A stretch of 13,623 nucleotides of DNA from JBFLXN01 sp040755715 [NCBI: Candidatus Edwardsbacteria bacterium] (GCA_040755715.1 JBFLXN010000065.1:1-13623); one strand, 5' to 3'; counted from the first letter of the stretch, positions 1 to 6,054 are shown. A program made the numbers and translations. The notes: generated from the sequence alone by a model not told the origin.

Positions 1-154
1 TGCAGATGATATTCGGAGTCTGCCCACTCAAATACATCCAAATGGTTTTCAGTCGCTTCCAAAGCCTTATATCTTTGCTTTTCCATGCTTGGATGATTGC
101 TCTTTGGAGATGCCCAAAAGATCTTTGTCCATTCCATTGCTTTTTAGGTTCCAT
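1..154 (-). CDS. Unidentified protein, N-terminal fragment cut by window edge, possibly frameshifted
   Basis: The strongest ribosome-binding sequence on this part of the minus strand is AAGGAGG, six bases before an ATG at 154. From that ATG the frame stays open to the window edge (51 codons, beginning MEPKKQWNGQ). A second frame, opening at an ATG at 137 (MEWTKIFWAS...), is also open to the edge. It has the more protein-like composition, with many G-first codons and mixed acidic and basic residues, but it has no ribosome-binding site of its own. Adding one A to the A5 run at 141-145 would join the well-placed start to that second frame. I recognise no family in either frame. The gene lies 145 bases downstream of the methyltransferase gene. 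A start here is likely; which frame is translated is unresolved. Confidence 0.45.
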   Translation of the reverse strand, partial: MEPKKQWNGQRSFGHLQRAIIQAWKSKDIRLWKRLKTIWMYLSGQTPNIIC

Positions 155-260
155 TCTCTGCCTCCTTAGAGATTTCCCGATAGGGATGGTCTCCAGGAGT
201 CAGTTTAACACAAATAGGGATAAAAGTGCAAATAATTATGCGTTTCTATATAGTTAAACA

Positions 261-287
261 TTCAGTGAACTCAGTGTATTCAGTGGC
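261..287. repeat. Three-copy 9-base phrase repeat (CAGTG core)
   Basis: Three consecutive 9-base units, TTCAGTGAA, CTCAGTGTA and TTCAGTGGC, share the core TCAGTG. The run sits between the methyltransferase stop codon and the next gene. It has the 9-base rhythm of the other intergenic repeats in this window, but only one arm is present and I see no matching inverted arm nearby. The rest of 155-298 shows no gene and no clear terminator. Confidence 0.5.
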
Positions 288-298
288 TAAATTGAACA

Positions 299-883
299 TT
301 ACCACCTCAGCCACCAGCGAATTAAAATAGCTAAAGTGACCAGAAATATCGCCTGTAGACTTCTCTTTTCAGTTTTCACTACTTGAACCAAACTAAAATG
401 ATGCGATACTCTCTTGTTAAATGCTCTGAAACGAGGAACAAATCTTGGAACCTGTTGGGCATAGCAATGATATTCTTCACCAAATCTATTATGCAGGTGA
501 TTCTCCTCCAAGGCAATAATAAAACCATATTGTATAACAAAGCTTAGTATAAAAATAATTAGCAGCCAGGGCATCCACGCCCAAGCCATAATACAAAAAC
601 CTAAACTTAAGATAAAATTACCTAAATAGAGGGGATTACGAAGATAAGCATAAGGTCCGTCTATCACCAAACGAGAAGCTCCCACCTGAACTGTTCTCGT
701 CTCACTACCAGCATAACCAACCGCCCAAATTCGGAGCAATTCTCCGGTAATTACCAAGCATAAGCCGAAAAAAAAAGAAAGAACAGACGGATTTGCAAAA
801 ATCAAGAGAAGTAAGAGAAGTAGTATGGGTGTATAACTTCTATAGCGAAAGAAGAAATTTCCTATCCTGTTTTTCATGAACAT
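299..883 (-). CDS. PEMT/ICMT-family membrane methyltransferase
   Basis: This is a predicted integral-membrane SAM-dependent methyltransferase of the isoprenylcysteine carboxylmethyltransferase / phospholipid methyltransferase superfamily. With the chosen start it has 194 residues and about four to five hydrophobic segments (around 18-30, 34-50, 90-125 and 178-190). The family signature is clear: GPYAYLRNPLYLG at 76-88, then EEN near 126-128 and FGEEYHCYAQQVPRF near 134-148, which in relatives form the SAM and substrate site. The frame is open further upstream, to 931, but those codons translate the palindromic repeat at 888-979. I therefore start at the ATG at 883; the ATG at 877 is equally possible. 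Neither has a good ribosome-binding site. It lies downstream of the nucleotidyltransferase and phosphatidyltransferase genes, so an amino-lipid head group is a plausible substrate. The substrate cannot be read from sequence. Confidence 0.85.
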   Translation of the reverse strand: MFMKNRIGNFFFRYRSYTPILLLLLLLIFANPSVLSFFFGLCLVITGELLRIWAVGYAGSETRTVQVGASRLVIDGPYAYLRNPLYLGNFILSLGFCIMAWAWMPWLLIIFILSFVIQYGFIIALEENHLHNRFGEEYHCYAQQVPRFVPRFRAFNKRVSHHFSLVQVVKTEKRSLQAIFLVTLAILIRWWLRW

Positions 884-887
884 ATGG

Positions 888-979
888 AACCACAGATTAC
901 ACAGATTAAGACGGATTTCAAATCCGTTCACGGCGAGACCGTTCAGGACGAGACCGTCTAATCCGTTTAATCCGTGGTT
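888..979. repeat. Composite palindromic intergenic element (CACAGATTA / AATCCGT type)
   Basis: A 21-base left arm (888-908, beginning AACCACAGATTACACAG) matches the reverse complement of the right arm (959-979, ending AATCCGTGGTT) at 18 of 21 positions. Inside it are a tight hairpin, ACGGATTT (911-918) against AAATCCGT (920-927), and a direct repeat of CGAGACCGT at 934-942 and 949-957. It lies just upstream of the methyltransferase start, and as RNA it would fold into a branched hairpin. Confidence 0.8.
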
Positions 980-1018
980 AAAAAATTATTGAATTTCCGA
1001 TACTCCAAGAAATAAATT

Positions 1019-1072
1019 CAATGTAAAATTAACAATTAGTATTTCAAATTGATAATTGCTAATTTTGCATTG
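1019..1072. repeat. 20-bp inverted repeat, AATTAGCAA type
   Basis: The left arm CAATGTAAAATTAACAATTA (1019-1038) and the reverse complement of 1053-1072 agree at 18 of 20 positions, and both differences are transitions. The loop is 14 bases. A further copy of the phrase GCTAATTTTG follows at 1073-1081, next to the right arm. The stem is almost all A/T and lacks a following T-run on the transcribed strand, so it is not a standard intrinsic terminator. It fills the gap between nucleotidyltransferase and methyltransferase genes. Confidence 0.7.
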
Positions 1073-1090
1073 CTAATTTTGAATTAAATT

Positions 1091-1117
1091 CTCTGTTTTC
1101 TCCGTGCCCTCTGTGGT
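1091..1117. repeat. Three-copy 9-base phrase repeat (CTCTGTGGT type)
   Basis: Units CTCTGTTTT, CTCCGTGCC and CTCTGTGGT run back to back directly after the nucleotidyltransferase stop codon. On the minus strand this reads as an ACCACAGAG-type phrase, like the arms at 888-908 and 7554-7572. Only one arm is present. Confidence 0.5.
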
Positions 1118-1121
1118 TAAA

Positions 1122-1862
1122 TCAACACCTTGATTCTTCTAGTAAAGGCGTAATTTTGTTTCTGGCAAATTTTAGGTCTTTTAGAGTATCTATTTCAATA
1201 CAAGGTAAATTCCCCACATCAATACCGTAAATTTCAATTCCCTGCTCAATCAACCGTTGAAAAGCCATTTCGTAAAAAACATCAGAAAGACTTTCATTTT
1301 CGATCATTTGATCTAGTATTTCAAAGAGTCTTCTGGCGGTTTTCCTTGAGAAAAGTTCAATCCCAATGGACTCCCCCGAAGCCTCTTTGGGACGAATTGT
1401 CTTTGAAATCTTTCTTACCAGATTCCTTCCATTCAGACTGACTTTCATATCTTCTGTGCCTATTTCACCTTTTCTTATTGCCAGTGCGTTAGAGAAATTA
1501 GACGAGAGAAGCCGGCCAATAATTTGCGGGTGAAATAGGATATCGCTGTCCAGCATTAAAAAATCATCTTGAATTATTTCCTTGGCTAACCAAAGAGAGT
1601 AAATATTATTTGTTTGAGCATAAATTTTGTTAGTAACAAATCTTACTTTGAGATGACTAAATTTTGTTTTTGCATATTCTTTTATCTTTTCCTTAAGATA
1701 ACCAACTACTATAACAATTTCCTTAATCGGGTAATTCTCTAGGGCTTTTAGAGTTCTGCCCAAGATTGTTTCCTTTCCAACTGGGAGGAGACATTTTGGG
1801 ATATTATTAGTGAATGGTTGCAGTCGCCGTGAATTCCCGGCCGCCAAAATTAATCCTTGCAT
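1122..1862 (-). CDS. LicC/IPCT-like sugar- or alcohol-phosphate nucleotidyltransferase
   Basis: This 246-residue cytoplasmic enzyme has the NTP-transferase fold. The nucleotide-binding signature LILAAGNSRRLQPF is at 4-17, followed by PKCLLPVG at 22-29 with the catalytic-type Lys23. A metal-binding LDSD is at 104-107, NNIYSLW is at 85-91, and a GESIGIELFS segment is near 163-172. The NIYSL and GExIGI patterns match the branch with phosphocholine cytidylyltransferase (LicC), inositol-1-phosphate cytidylyltransferase and 2-aminoethylphosphonate cytidylyltransferase (PntC), more than classic glucose-1-phosphate thymidylyltransferases. It therefore probably makes a CDP-linked alcohol from CTP. The gene follows the CDP-alcohol phosphatidyltransferase, separated only by a 110-base palindromic element, which supports that role. 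The ATG start has a weak ribosome-binding site. The exact phospho-alcohol (ethanolamine, choline, inositol or other) is unknown. Confidence 0.82.
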   Translation of the reverse strand: MQGLILAAGNSRRLQPFTNNIPKCLLPVGKETILGRTLKALENYPIKEIVIVVGYLKEKIKEYAKTKFSHLKVRFVTNKIYAQTNNIYSLWLAKEIIQDDFLMLDSDILFHPQIIGRLLSSNFSNALAIRKGEIGTEDMKVSLNGRNLVRKISKTIRPKEASGESIGIELFSRKTARRLFEILDQMIENESLSDVFYEMAFQRLIEQGIEIYGIDVGNLPCIEIDTLKDLKFARNKITPLLEESRC

Positions 1863-1876
1863 ATTTTTCAGAAATC

Positions 1877-1969
1877 TACGATTACGGCGATAGTAAATAC
1901 GATTGCGACGATATAGAACTCTTAAGATTTTATCGCTGTAATCGGTATTTAATCACTGTTATCAACGTA
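1877..1969. repeat. Palindromic intergenic element, GATTACGGCGATA type, copy 1
   Basis: The left arm (1877-1915) carries GATTACGGCGATA at 1880-1892 and GATTGCGACGATA at 1901-1913, spaced 21 bases start to start. The right arm (1931-1969) carries the inverted forms TATCGCTGTAATC at 1931-1943 and AATCACTGTTATC at 1951-1963. Each arm therefore has two copies of one motif, and the arms face each other. The element occupies the whole gap between two genes. A second copy of the same design is at 9581-9708. Confidence 0.8.
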
Positions 1970-1972
1970 CCA

Positions 1973-2836
1973 TTATTTGCGTCGTTTCATATAAAAAATA
2001 CGGTCGTGATTCCACTGGACAATGTAGAGGACCAAAGCGTAGATGTTCATTACTGTCGCCGTTAGCCAGAGATAAAGGTCAATTCTTTCTAAAATAGCCA
2101 TAATGAGAACAAGAACAATATGAAATGAAGAGCCTATAAAACTCCAGAGTCGGACAAGTAATCTATTTTTTTGAGAGTAAATTTGAGCGAAATCTTTGCT
2201 CTCCTGCCAAACTTCTCTTTCAAATATTTGCTGAAATTCTGTATATCTTAGATAAAGACCAATCAATATTCTTGAGAATAGGTTACTAGCGGTAGAATAT
2301 TTCTTGGAGAAGACATCATACTCATCCTGTCTTTTTCTTACTTCACCCGTGGTATAAGCAATAAATCGCTGGCGATAATTATCAAAAAGTGCTGAATGTA
2401 AGGCATTACTCAATCCCGCCAAGATGGCCACGAGCCAATACCAATGATTTCCTGTAGACTTAGAAAGTCCAATGGCTATTCCAAGGTAAATTCCAAAAAA
2501 TACTAAATAGTCCACAAGTCCATCAATCAATCTACCGAGTTGGTTTCCTCTATTCTTCAATCGGGCTAGCTGTCCGTCAGCACAATCCAGAACATTAACT
2601 ATCTGGAGAAGAATCCCGCCCAGAAGAATTTTGGAAGGGGTCCCACGAGAAAAGAAATAAGTGGTGAGGAGACCAGTTAAAAATACCAAGAAAGAAATAC
2701 CATTAGGAGTGATTGGCGTCAAAGAAGAAAGTTTGGCAAGAATAAAGCCCAAGGGGCGATAAAAAAAAGTATCCACATATTCTTCTCCATCAATTCCCTT
2801 GAGGGACTTGTGGAATTCGTCTTTGAATTTAGCCAT
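1973..2836 (-). CDS. CDP-alcohol phosphatidyltransferase family membrane enzyme
   Basis: This integral-membrane enzyme transfers a phospho-alcohol between a CDP-linked donor and an alcohol acceptor, the last step in making many phospholipids. The family motif D-x2-DG-x2-AR-x8-G-x3-D-x3-D is complete: D84, D87-G88, A91-R92, G101, D105 and D109, where the acidic residues bind the metal and CDP. At least five hydrophobic segments surround it. The N-terminus (SLKGIDGEEYVDTFFYRPLG, 11-30, then TPNGIS near 43-48) resembles the inositol-phosphate/DIPP-synthase branch. At 287 residues it is longer than the minimal ~200-residue members, with an extra loop after the catalytic region. The ATG overlaps the end of the HisC-like gene by eight bases, so the two are probably translationally coupled. 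Donor and acceptor are not determinable from sequence. Confidence 0.9.
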   Translation of the reverse strand: MAKFKDEFHKSLKGIDGEEYVDTFFYRPLGFILAKLSSLTPITPNGISFLVFLTGLLTTYFFSRGTPSKILLGGILLQIVNVLDCADGQLARLKNRGNQLGRLIDGLVDYLVFFGIYLGIAIGLSKSTGNHWYWLVAILAGLSNALHSALFDNYRQRFIAYTTGEVRKRQDEYDVFSKKYSTASNLFSRILIGLYLRYTEFQQIFEREVWQESKDFAQIYSQKNRLLVRLWSFIGSSFHIVLVLIMAILERIDLYLWLTATVMNIYALVLYIVQWNHDRIFYMKRRK

Positions 2837-3887
2837 TATAAAGTCCCAATTTCTGAGCTGTTTGTTTGACCACTCGCAGTAGACGATTGGTCTGTCTTTC
2901 AGTGCCGGTGGTAATTCTCAGGTTATTTTCCCAAGGGTCTTTGAGGAGAAATTTTACGATGATAGTTTGTTTTTCAAAAACATTTTGTAGTGCTTCTAAT
3001 AGCTCGGCTCTCAGAATCTTTAGAAAGACAAAATTGGCCGCACTTGCATAGGCTTTTACTCCATCAATTTTTCTGAACTCATTAATCATTTGTCGGTTGT
3101 TTTTCAAAATTCTCTTGGCTACTTGCTGATAATAATTTTCTGAGGATATTGCTGCTAAAGCCATCTCTTCTGAAAGACGATTATATCCCAAATACCTTTC
3201 GTTAAATCTCTTCACTAGTTTGAAGTGGTCTCCAATGAAGGCAAATCCAATGCGAATTCCGGCTAAAGCGTAATATTTTGAAAAACTTCTAATGATGACC
3301 AGCCGGGGAAACCGCTCCACAAAATTCTGCAAGTAAGAATTATCTTCTGGGACAAATCCCCAATAGGCTTGGTCAAGGATAACCAAACAGTTGGGATTGT
3401 TTTCCAGAAACTTTTCCAGGTAAGAAACCTTCCAATTATCACCGGTAGGATTATTGGGAGAACACAAGATAACAACCTTTGCCTGGCTTTCTTTTACCCT
3501 TTTCAAAATCTCGTTCAGGTCTACAGTATATTGAGTTTCTTCTTCTTTAATTTCATAATAGCCCACTTCAGCATCCAATTCATCTGCCAGACCTCTATAA
3601 TACCACCAGGACTGTTTCGGCAACAGAATTTTTCTTTTTCTCGGAAGGAGTCCATAGTAAAGGGCTTGTTTCAAGATGTCTTCGCTTCCATAACCGAGCA
3701 TTATCCGACTTTCGTCTACTTGAAACTTTTCACTCAGTCGCTGTCTCAATTTATGAACAGCCTCTCGTGGATAGGAATTAAAGAGACGCATTGAAGCCCG
3801 GCGCAAAACAAAAGAACACTTTGGAGAAGGACCGTAGGCGTTCTCATTTTTATCCAGGTAGAGTGGCTCTTCCTTGACAAAAATCAT
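2829..3887 (-). CDS. HisC-like PLP-dependent aminotransferase or decarboxylase (fold type I)
   Basis: This 352-residue cytoplasmic enzyme belongs to the histidinol-phosphate aminotransferase / CobD-like group. It shows NENAYGPSP at 14-22, SPNNPTG at 143-149, DQAYWGF at 172-178, the PLP-binding Lys204 in SFSKYYALAGIRIGF, Arg212, and the carboxylate-binding Arg324 in NNLRITTGTE. The usual HisC motif DEAY reads DQAY here. No other histidine gene is nearby. It overlaps dedA by four bases (ATGA) and the CDP-alcohol phosphatidyltransferase by eight. Related HisC-like enzymes make amino-alcohol phosphates: CobD decarboxylates threonine phosphate, and a Campylobacter capsule homologue is known to me as a serine-phosphate decarboxylase. 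Making a phospho-amino-alcohol for the neighbouring lipid genes is therefore a reasonable inference. A true HisC remains possible. Confidence 0.85.
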   Translation of the reverse strand: MIFVKEEPLYLDKNENAYGPSPKCSFVLRRASMRLFNSYPREAVHKLRQRLSEKFQVDESRIMLGYGSEDILKQALYYGLLPRKRKILLPKQSWWYYRGLADELDAEVGYYEIKEEETQYTVDLNEILKRVKESQAKVVILCSPNNPTGDNWKVSYLEKFLENNPNCLVILDQAYWGFVPEDNSYLQNFVERFPRLVIIRSFSKYYALAGIRIGFAFIGDHFKLVKRFNERYLGYNRLSEEMALAAISSENYYQQVAKRILKNNRQMINEFRKIDGVKAYASAANFVFLKILRAELLEALQNVFEKQTIIVKFLLKDPWENNLRITTGTERQTNRLLRVVKQTAQKLGLYNG

Positions 3888-4510
3888 GTCTTAGCTACCT
3901 TCTTCATTTTCTTGGTTAATAATTTATAGATGACAAAAACAAAAAAGGATACCGCTACGACGATTGAGATTCTTTGACTAGAACTCGAAATCCATTTTGC
4001 CACTATTTCTAAATCCTTGGAGCAGAAGTAGCCGAGAAGAATCATCAAAGGAACGAAAAGCAAGGCCGCCAGTGAGTCCACTAAAAGAAAACGCAAAAAT
4101 TTCATTCTCATCATTCCAGCGGTAACGAAGACCTGAAATCTCACACCAATAATAAATCTGGCAACAAATATTGCCTTTTCGCCCCATCTAGCAAACCAGC
4201 GCTCTCCTTTTTCAACACGATGAGGTTTAACAATTTTCAGTAACCATTTATTTCTAAGTAAAGACCCACCCAATAAATATCCGATAAGATAAGTTATGGC
4301 ATCGCTTGCTCCTATACCAGCCAAAGCCACGGCTAAGGTAGGAACCATTGCAATATAGCCTTTGGCTACTAAATAGCCGATAATTAAAAGTGCCACATCT
4401 TCAGAAATGGCAAGACCGAGTGAGAGAAGAAGGAGAAAAATAAAAATTGCCAGGTAAGAGAAGTGCGAAAGCGCTATTAGAAGAATATGGATGACCGACT
4501 CAAGAGGCAT
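3884..4510 (-). CDS. DedA-family (SNARE-associated/VTT domain) membrane protein
   Basis: This 208-residue polytopic membrane protein belongs to the DedA family, whose members are implicated in moving lipids such as undecaprenyl phosphate and phosphatidylethanolamine across the inner membrane. Family features visible are the acidic residue of the first re-entrant region (ISEDVALLIIGYL, Glu37), GASDAITYLIGY near 67-78 with Asp70, and the arginine motif ARFIIGVRFQVFVTAG at 117-132 (Arg118, Arg124, Gly132). The proline often found between those two arginines is absent. The C-terminus is a hydrophobic helix followed by a basic tail. It begins 12 bases after the porV-like stop codon and overlaps the HisC-like gene by four bases, which places it in a lipid-related operon. 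The transported lipid is unknown. Confidence 0.88.
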   Translation of the reverse strand: MPLESVIHILLIALSHFSYLAIFIFLLLLSLGLAISEDVALLIIGYLVAKGYIAMVPTLAVALAGIGASDAITYLIGYLLGGSLLRNKWLLKIVKPHRVEKGERWFARWGEKAIFVARFIIGVRFQVFVTAGMMRMKFLRFLLVDSLAALLFVPLMILLGYFCSKDLEIVAKWISSSSQRISIVVAVSFFVFVIYKLLTKKMKKVAKT

Positions 4511-4522
4511 AATTCAAAGAAA

Positions 4523-5464
4523 TTAGAACCGCGCTGACAAGGAAATCCAATGGGTGTTTCCTAACTCGGCATATGGAGCAAAAGCATAATCAAAAGTGTA
4601 TTTTTTCCATTTTAACCCAAAGCCACAAGACAGCCCGGCAAAATCGTCAATATCAGAGCCTGTCTTCAAATCAGAGCCCCTTGAATCGTAACCACCTCTA
4701 ATGGCAATAAATTCGTTAATCTGATATTCACCACCAAGACGAAGATTGAATTTGTTATCCATAGGCTTAACTATATCCATAGCCAGAGCTACTTTAGTTG
4801 CTTTAGGTCTATAGCCAACTCCTACACTTATTCCGGTAGGAAGTTTTTCCTTTTCAGTGACGAAAGCTTTGGTCTTTTTACCCAAGTTCTGTAGGCAGGC
4901 ACCGACAGTCACTCCCTTGAAATTAGTTTCATAAATTGCACCTAAGTCAATGGCCAAACCGCTGGCTTTATATTTTGAAATTGATTCCTGAAGATACTTG
5001 AGATTTCCACCTAAAAAAATATCTTCCTGAAGGATATAAGCATAGGAAATATTTACTGCCAAGTCGCTAGGAGAAAAATCTCTGATTTTTTTCCCTGAGG
5101 CATCCATCTCTGCCATTGAGCCGACTGAAAGATATTGCAGAGTTAAACCGATAGTGCTCATCTTATCAAATGGTTGGGCATAAGCAAGATAGCCGCATTT
5201 AACGCCTACCACATAGTTCAAATAGCCACTGGTTCCCTGACGAGTGCGTAAAAGTGCCAATCCGGCAGGGTTCCAGAATGAACCGGTGACATCCTCACTC
5301 AGAGCGACAAATGCCCCCCCCATAGCCATAGGCCTGGCTCCTATCCCAATCTTCAGAAACGAAAAACTGCTTGTTCCAGCATTTCCATCCACTGAACCAT
5401 CAGTGGAAGAAGCAATGGCCAAGACTAACAAACCACCGATGATAGTTAATTTTGGATAACGCAT
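4523..5464 (-). CDS. PorV/PorQ family outer-membrane beta-barrel protein
   Basis: This is a predicted 313-residue secreted outer-membrane barrel of the PorV/PorQ (UPF0164) family. A signal peptide is obvious (basic MRYPK, a hydrophobic stretch to about residue 20, then small residues). The hallmark block follows: FLKIGIGARPMAMGGAFVAL near 36-55 and SFWNPAGLAL near 62-71. The rest alternates polar and hydrophobic residues as expected for strands and ends in Phe (SLSARF), a typical barrel C-terminus. I use the ATG at 5464 because GGAGG lies five bases upstream; the frame extends to 5512 but that part looks untranslated. It is the first gene after a strong promoter and probably leads the dedA-hisC-like operon. 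The conserved MGGA motif is encoded across a run of eight Gs (5314-5321). Family members include secretion-linked proteins, but no type IX secretion genes are seen here. Confidence 0.88.
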   Translation of the reverse strand: MRYPKLTIIGGLLVLAIASSTDGSVDGNAGTSSFSFLKIGIGARPMAMGGAFVALSEDVTGSFWNPAGLALLRTRQGTSGYLNYVVGVKCGYLAYAQPFDKMSTIGLTLQYLSVGSMAEMDASGKKIRDFSPSDLAVNISYAYILQEDIFLGGNLKYLQESISKYKASGLAIDLGAIYETNFKGVTVGACLQNLGKKTKAFVTEKEKLPTGISVGVGYRPKATKVALAMDIVKPMDNKFNLRLGGEYQINEFIAIRGGYDSRGSDLKTGSDIDDFAGLSCGFGLKWKKYTFDYAFAPYAELGNTHWISLSARF

Positions 5465-5548
5465 TAGAACCTCCTTTTTTCTCTTTAGAAATCTTCTTTC
5501 TTTACAGGACAACTTTCCTGATGCTTTATAGTCTCATCCACTTATAGC

Positions 5549-5578
5549 ATTATATCAAAATCCGGGAGTAAATATCAA
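5549..5578 (-). promoter_or_regulatory. Sigma70-type promoter for the porV-like/dedA operon
   Basis: On the minus strand the -35 TTGATA (5573-5578) and a perfect -10 TATAAT (5549-5554) are separated by 18 bases. The predicted leader is about 80 bases, contains a small hairpin (CAGGA/TCCTG, 5505-5520), and ends with the GGAGG site of the porV-like gene. Confidence 0.72.
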
Positions 5579-5599
5579 GTATTTCTTTAGGTTGAAAAA

Positions 5600-5938
5600 C
5601 TATCTTTTGTTATTCTTTGAGTCGCTTGGTGTCAGGAAAAGAATTTTTTTCCAACCTTCTTTGTCATTGAAAATTTTTCCTTGAGCAAAATTGAAATTGG
5701 TTTTAAACATCAAGGCTAAAAATTCCTGGCGATGTGCCCAAAACCAATCTTTTACTTCATCATCCTCAATAGACTCTAGGAATTTGAAGAATTCCTCCAT
5801 GGTAAAATTTCTTCCAGTGCGACTTTCCAACCACTCCATTACCAAAGGACTATCAATACTTCCTAAGAGCGTTAGTAGTTCTTCAAAATCATAATCTAAA
5901 GACAACACTGATGGCTGGAAAGAGATAAAAAAAGACAT
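5600..5938 (-). CDS. Small acidic protein of unknown function
   Basis: This 112-residue open frame begins with ATG three to four bases after a purine-rich AAGGGGG sequence. I do not recognise the family. The protein is rich in Phe, Leu, Glu and Trp, has no membrane segment or signal peptide after a mildly hydrophobic start (MSFFISFQPS), and looks helical and acidic in its first two thirds (for example FFKFLESIEDDEVKDWFW near 50-67). The tail is more basic and polar (TPSDSKNNKR). It stands alone: a good promoter precedes it at 6025-6054, and the promoter of the porV-like operon follows its stop codon. Codon use is ordinary for the window. It could be lineage-specific. That it is a real gene is supported by the promoter, the ribosome-binding site and its protein-like composition. 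Confidence 0.7.
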   Translation of the reverse strand: MSFFISFQPSVLSLDYDFEELLTLLGSIDSPLVMEWLESRTGRNFTMEEFFKFLESIEDDEVKDWFWAHRQEFLALMFKTNFNFAQGKIFNDKEGWKKILFLTPSDSKNNKR

Positions 5939-5959
5939 TTTCCCCCTTCTCTTTTTAAT

Positions 5960-5985
5960 TTAACCACGGAAATGCGAAGATTACA
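5960..5985. repeat. Degenerate single arm of the ACCACGG-type intergenic repeat
   Basis: TTAACCACGGAAATGCGAAG followed by ATTACA resembles the AACCACGGATTA arm of the element at 888-979. It lies in the leader between the promoter and the 112-residue gene. Similarity is short and no inverted partner is seen. Confidence 0.3.
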
Positions 5986-6024
5986 AAATTATTTCTTATT
6001 TTAGTTCAAATTCTAGACATTTAT

Positions 6025-6054
6025 AATATATCATAGTTTTTCCCTTTTTGTCAA
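6025..6054 (-). promoter_or_regulatory. Sigma70-type promoter for the small acidic protein gene
   Basis: On the minus strand there is a perfect -35 TTGACA (6049-6054), an 18-base spacer and a -10 TATATT (6025-6030). The -35 overlaps the gatB stop codon. The leader to the ATG at 5938 is roughly 80 bases. Confidence 0.68.

Noticed and set aside
203-231. TTGCAC-17-TTAAAC as a promoter for the left-edge gene
   Set aside because: The -10 hexamer matches consensus at only three positions; too weak to list.
6-257. 83-codon plus-strand open frame
   Set aside because: No ribosome-binding site or recognisable protein; it lies antisense to the likely minus-strand gene start at 154 and runs into the repeat region.
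1025-1053. TTGAAA-16-TACATT as a promoter for the methyltransferase
   Set aside because: The hexamers arise from the A/T-rich inverted repeat and the -10 is poor.
261-1117. Phrase repeats considered as a CRISPR array
   Set aside because: Repeats are 9-base tandems and palindromes without regular 25-40 base repeats and unique spacers; no cas genes are present.
3369-3794. 141-codon plus-strand open frame
   Set aside because: Antisense shadow of the HisC-like gene, whose motifs are complete on the minus strand.
5465-5599. Intrinsic terminator between the 112-residue gene and the porV-like gene
   Set aside because: The only hairpin has a 5-bp stem with no U-tract after it and lies downstream of the porV promoter.
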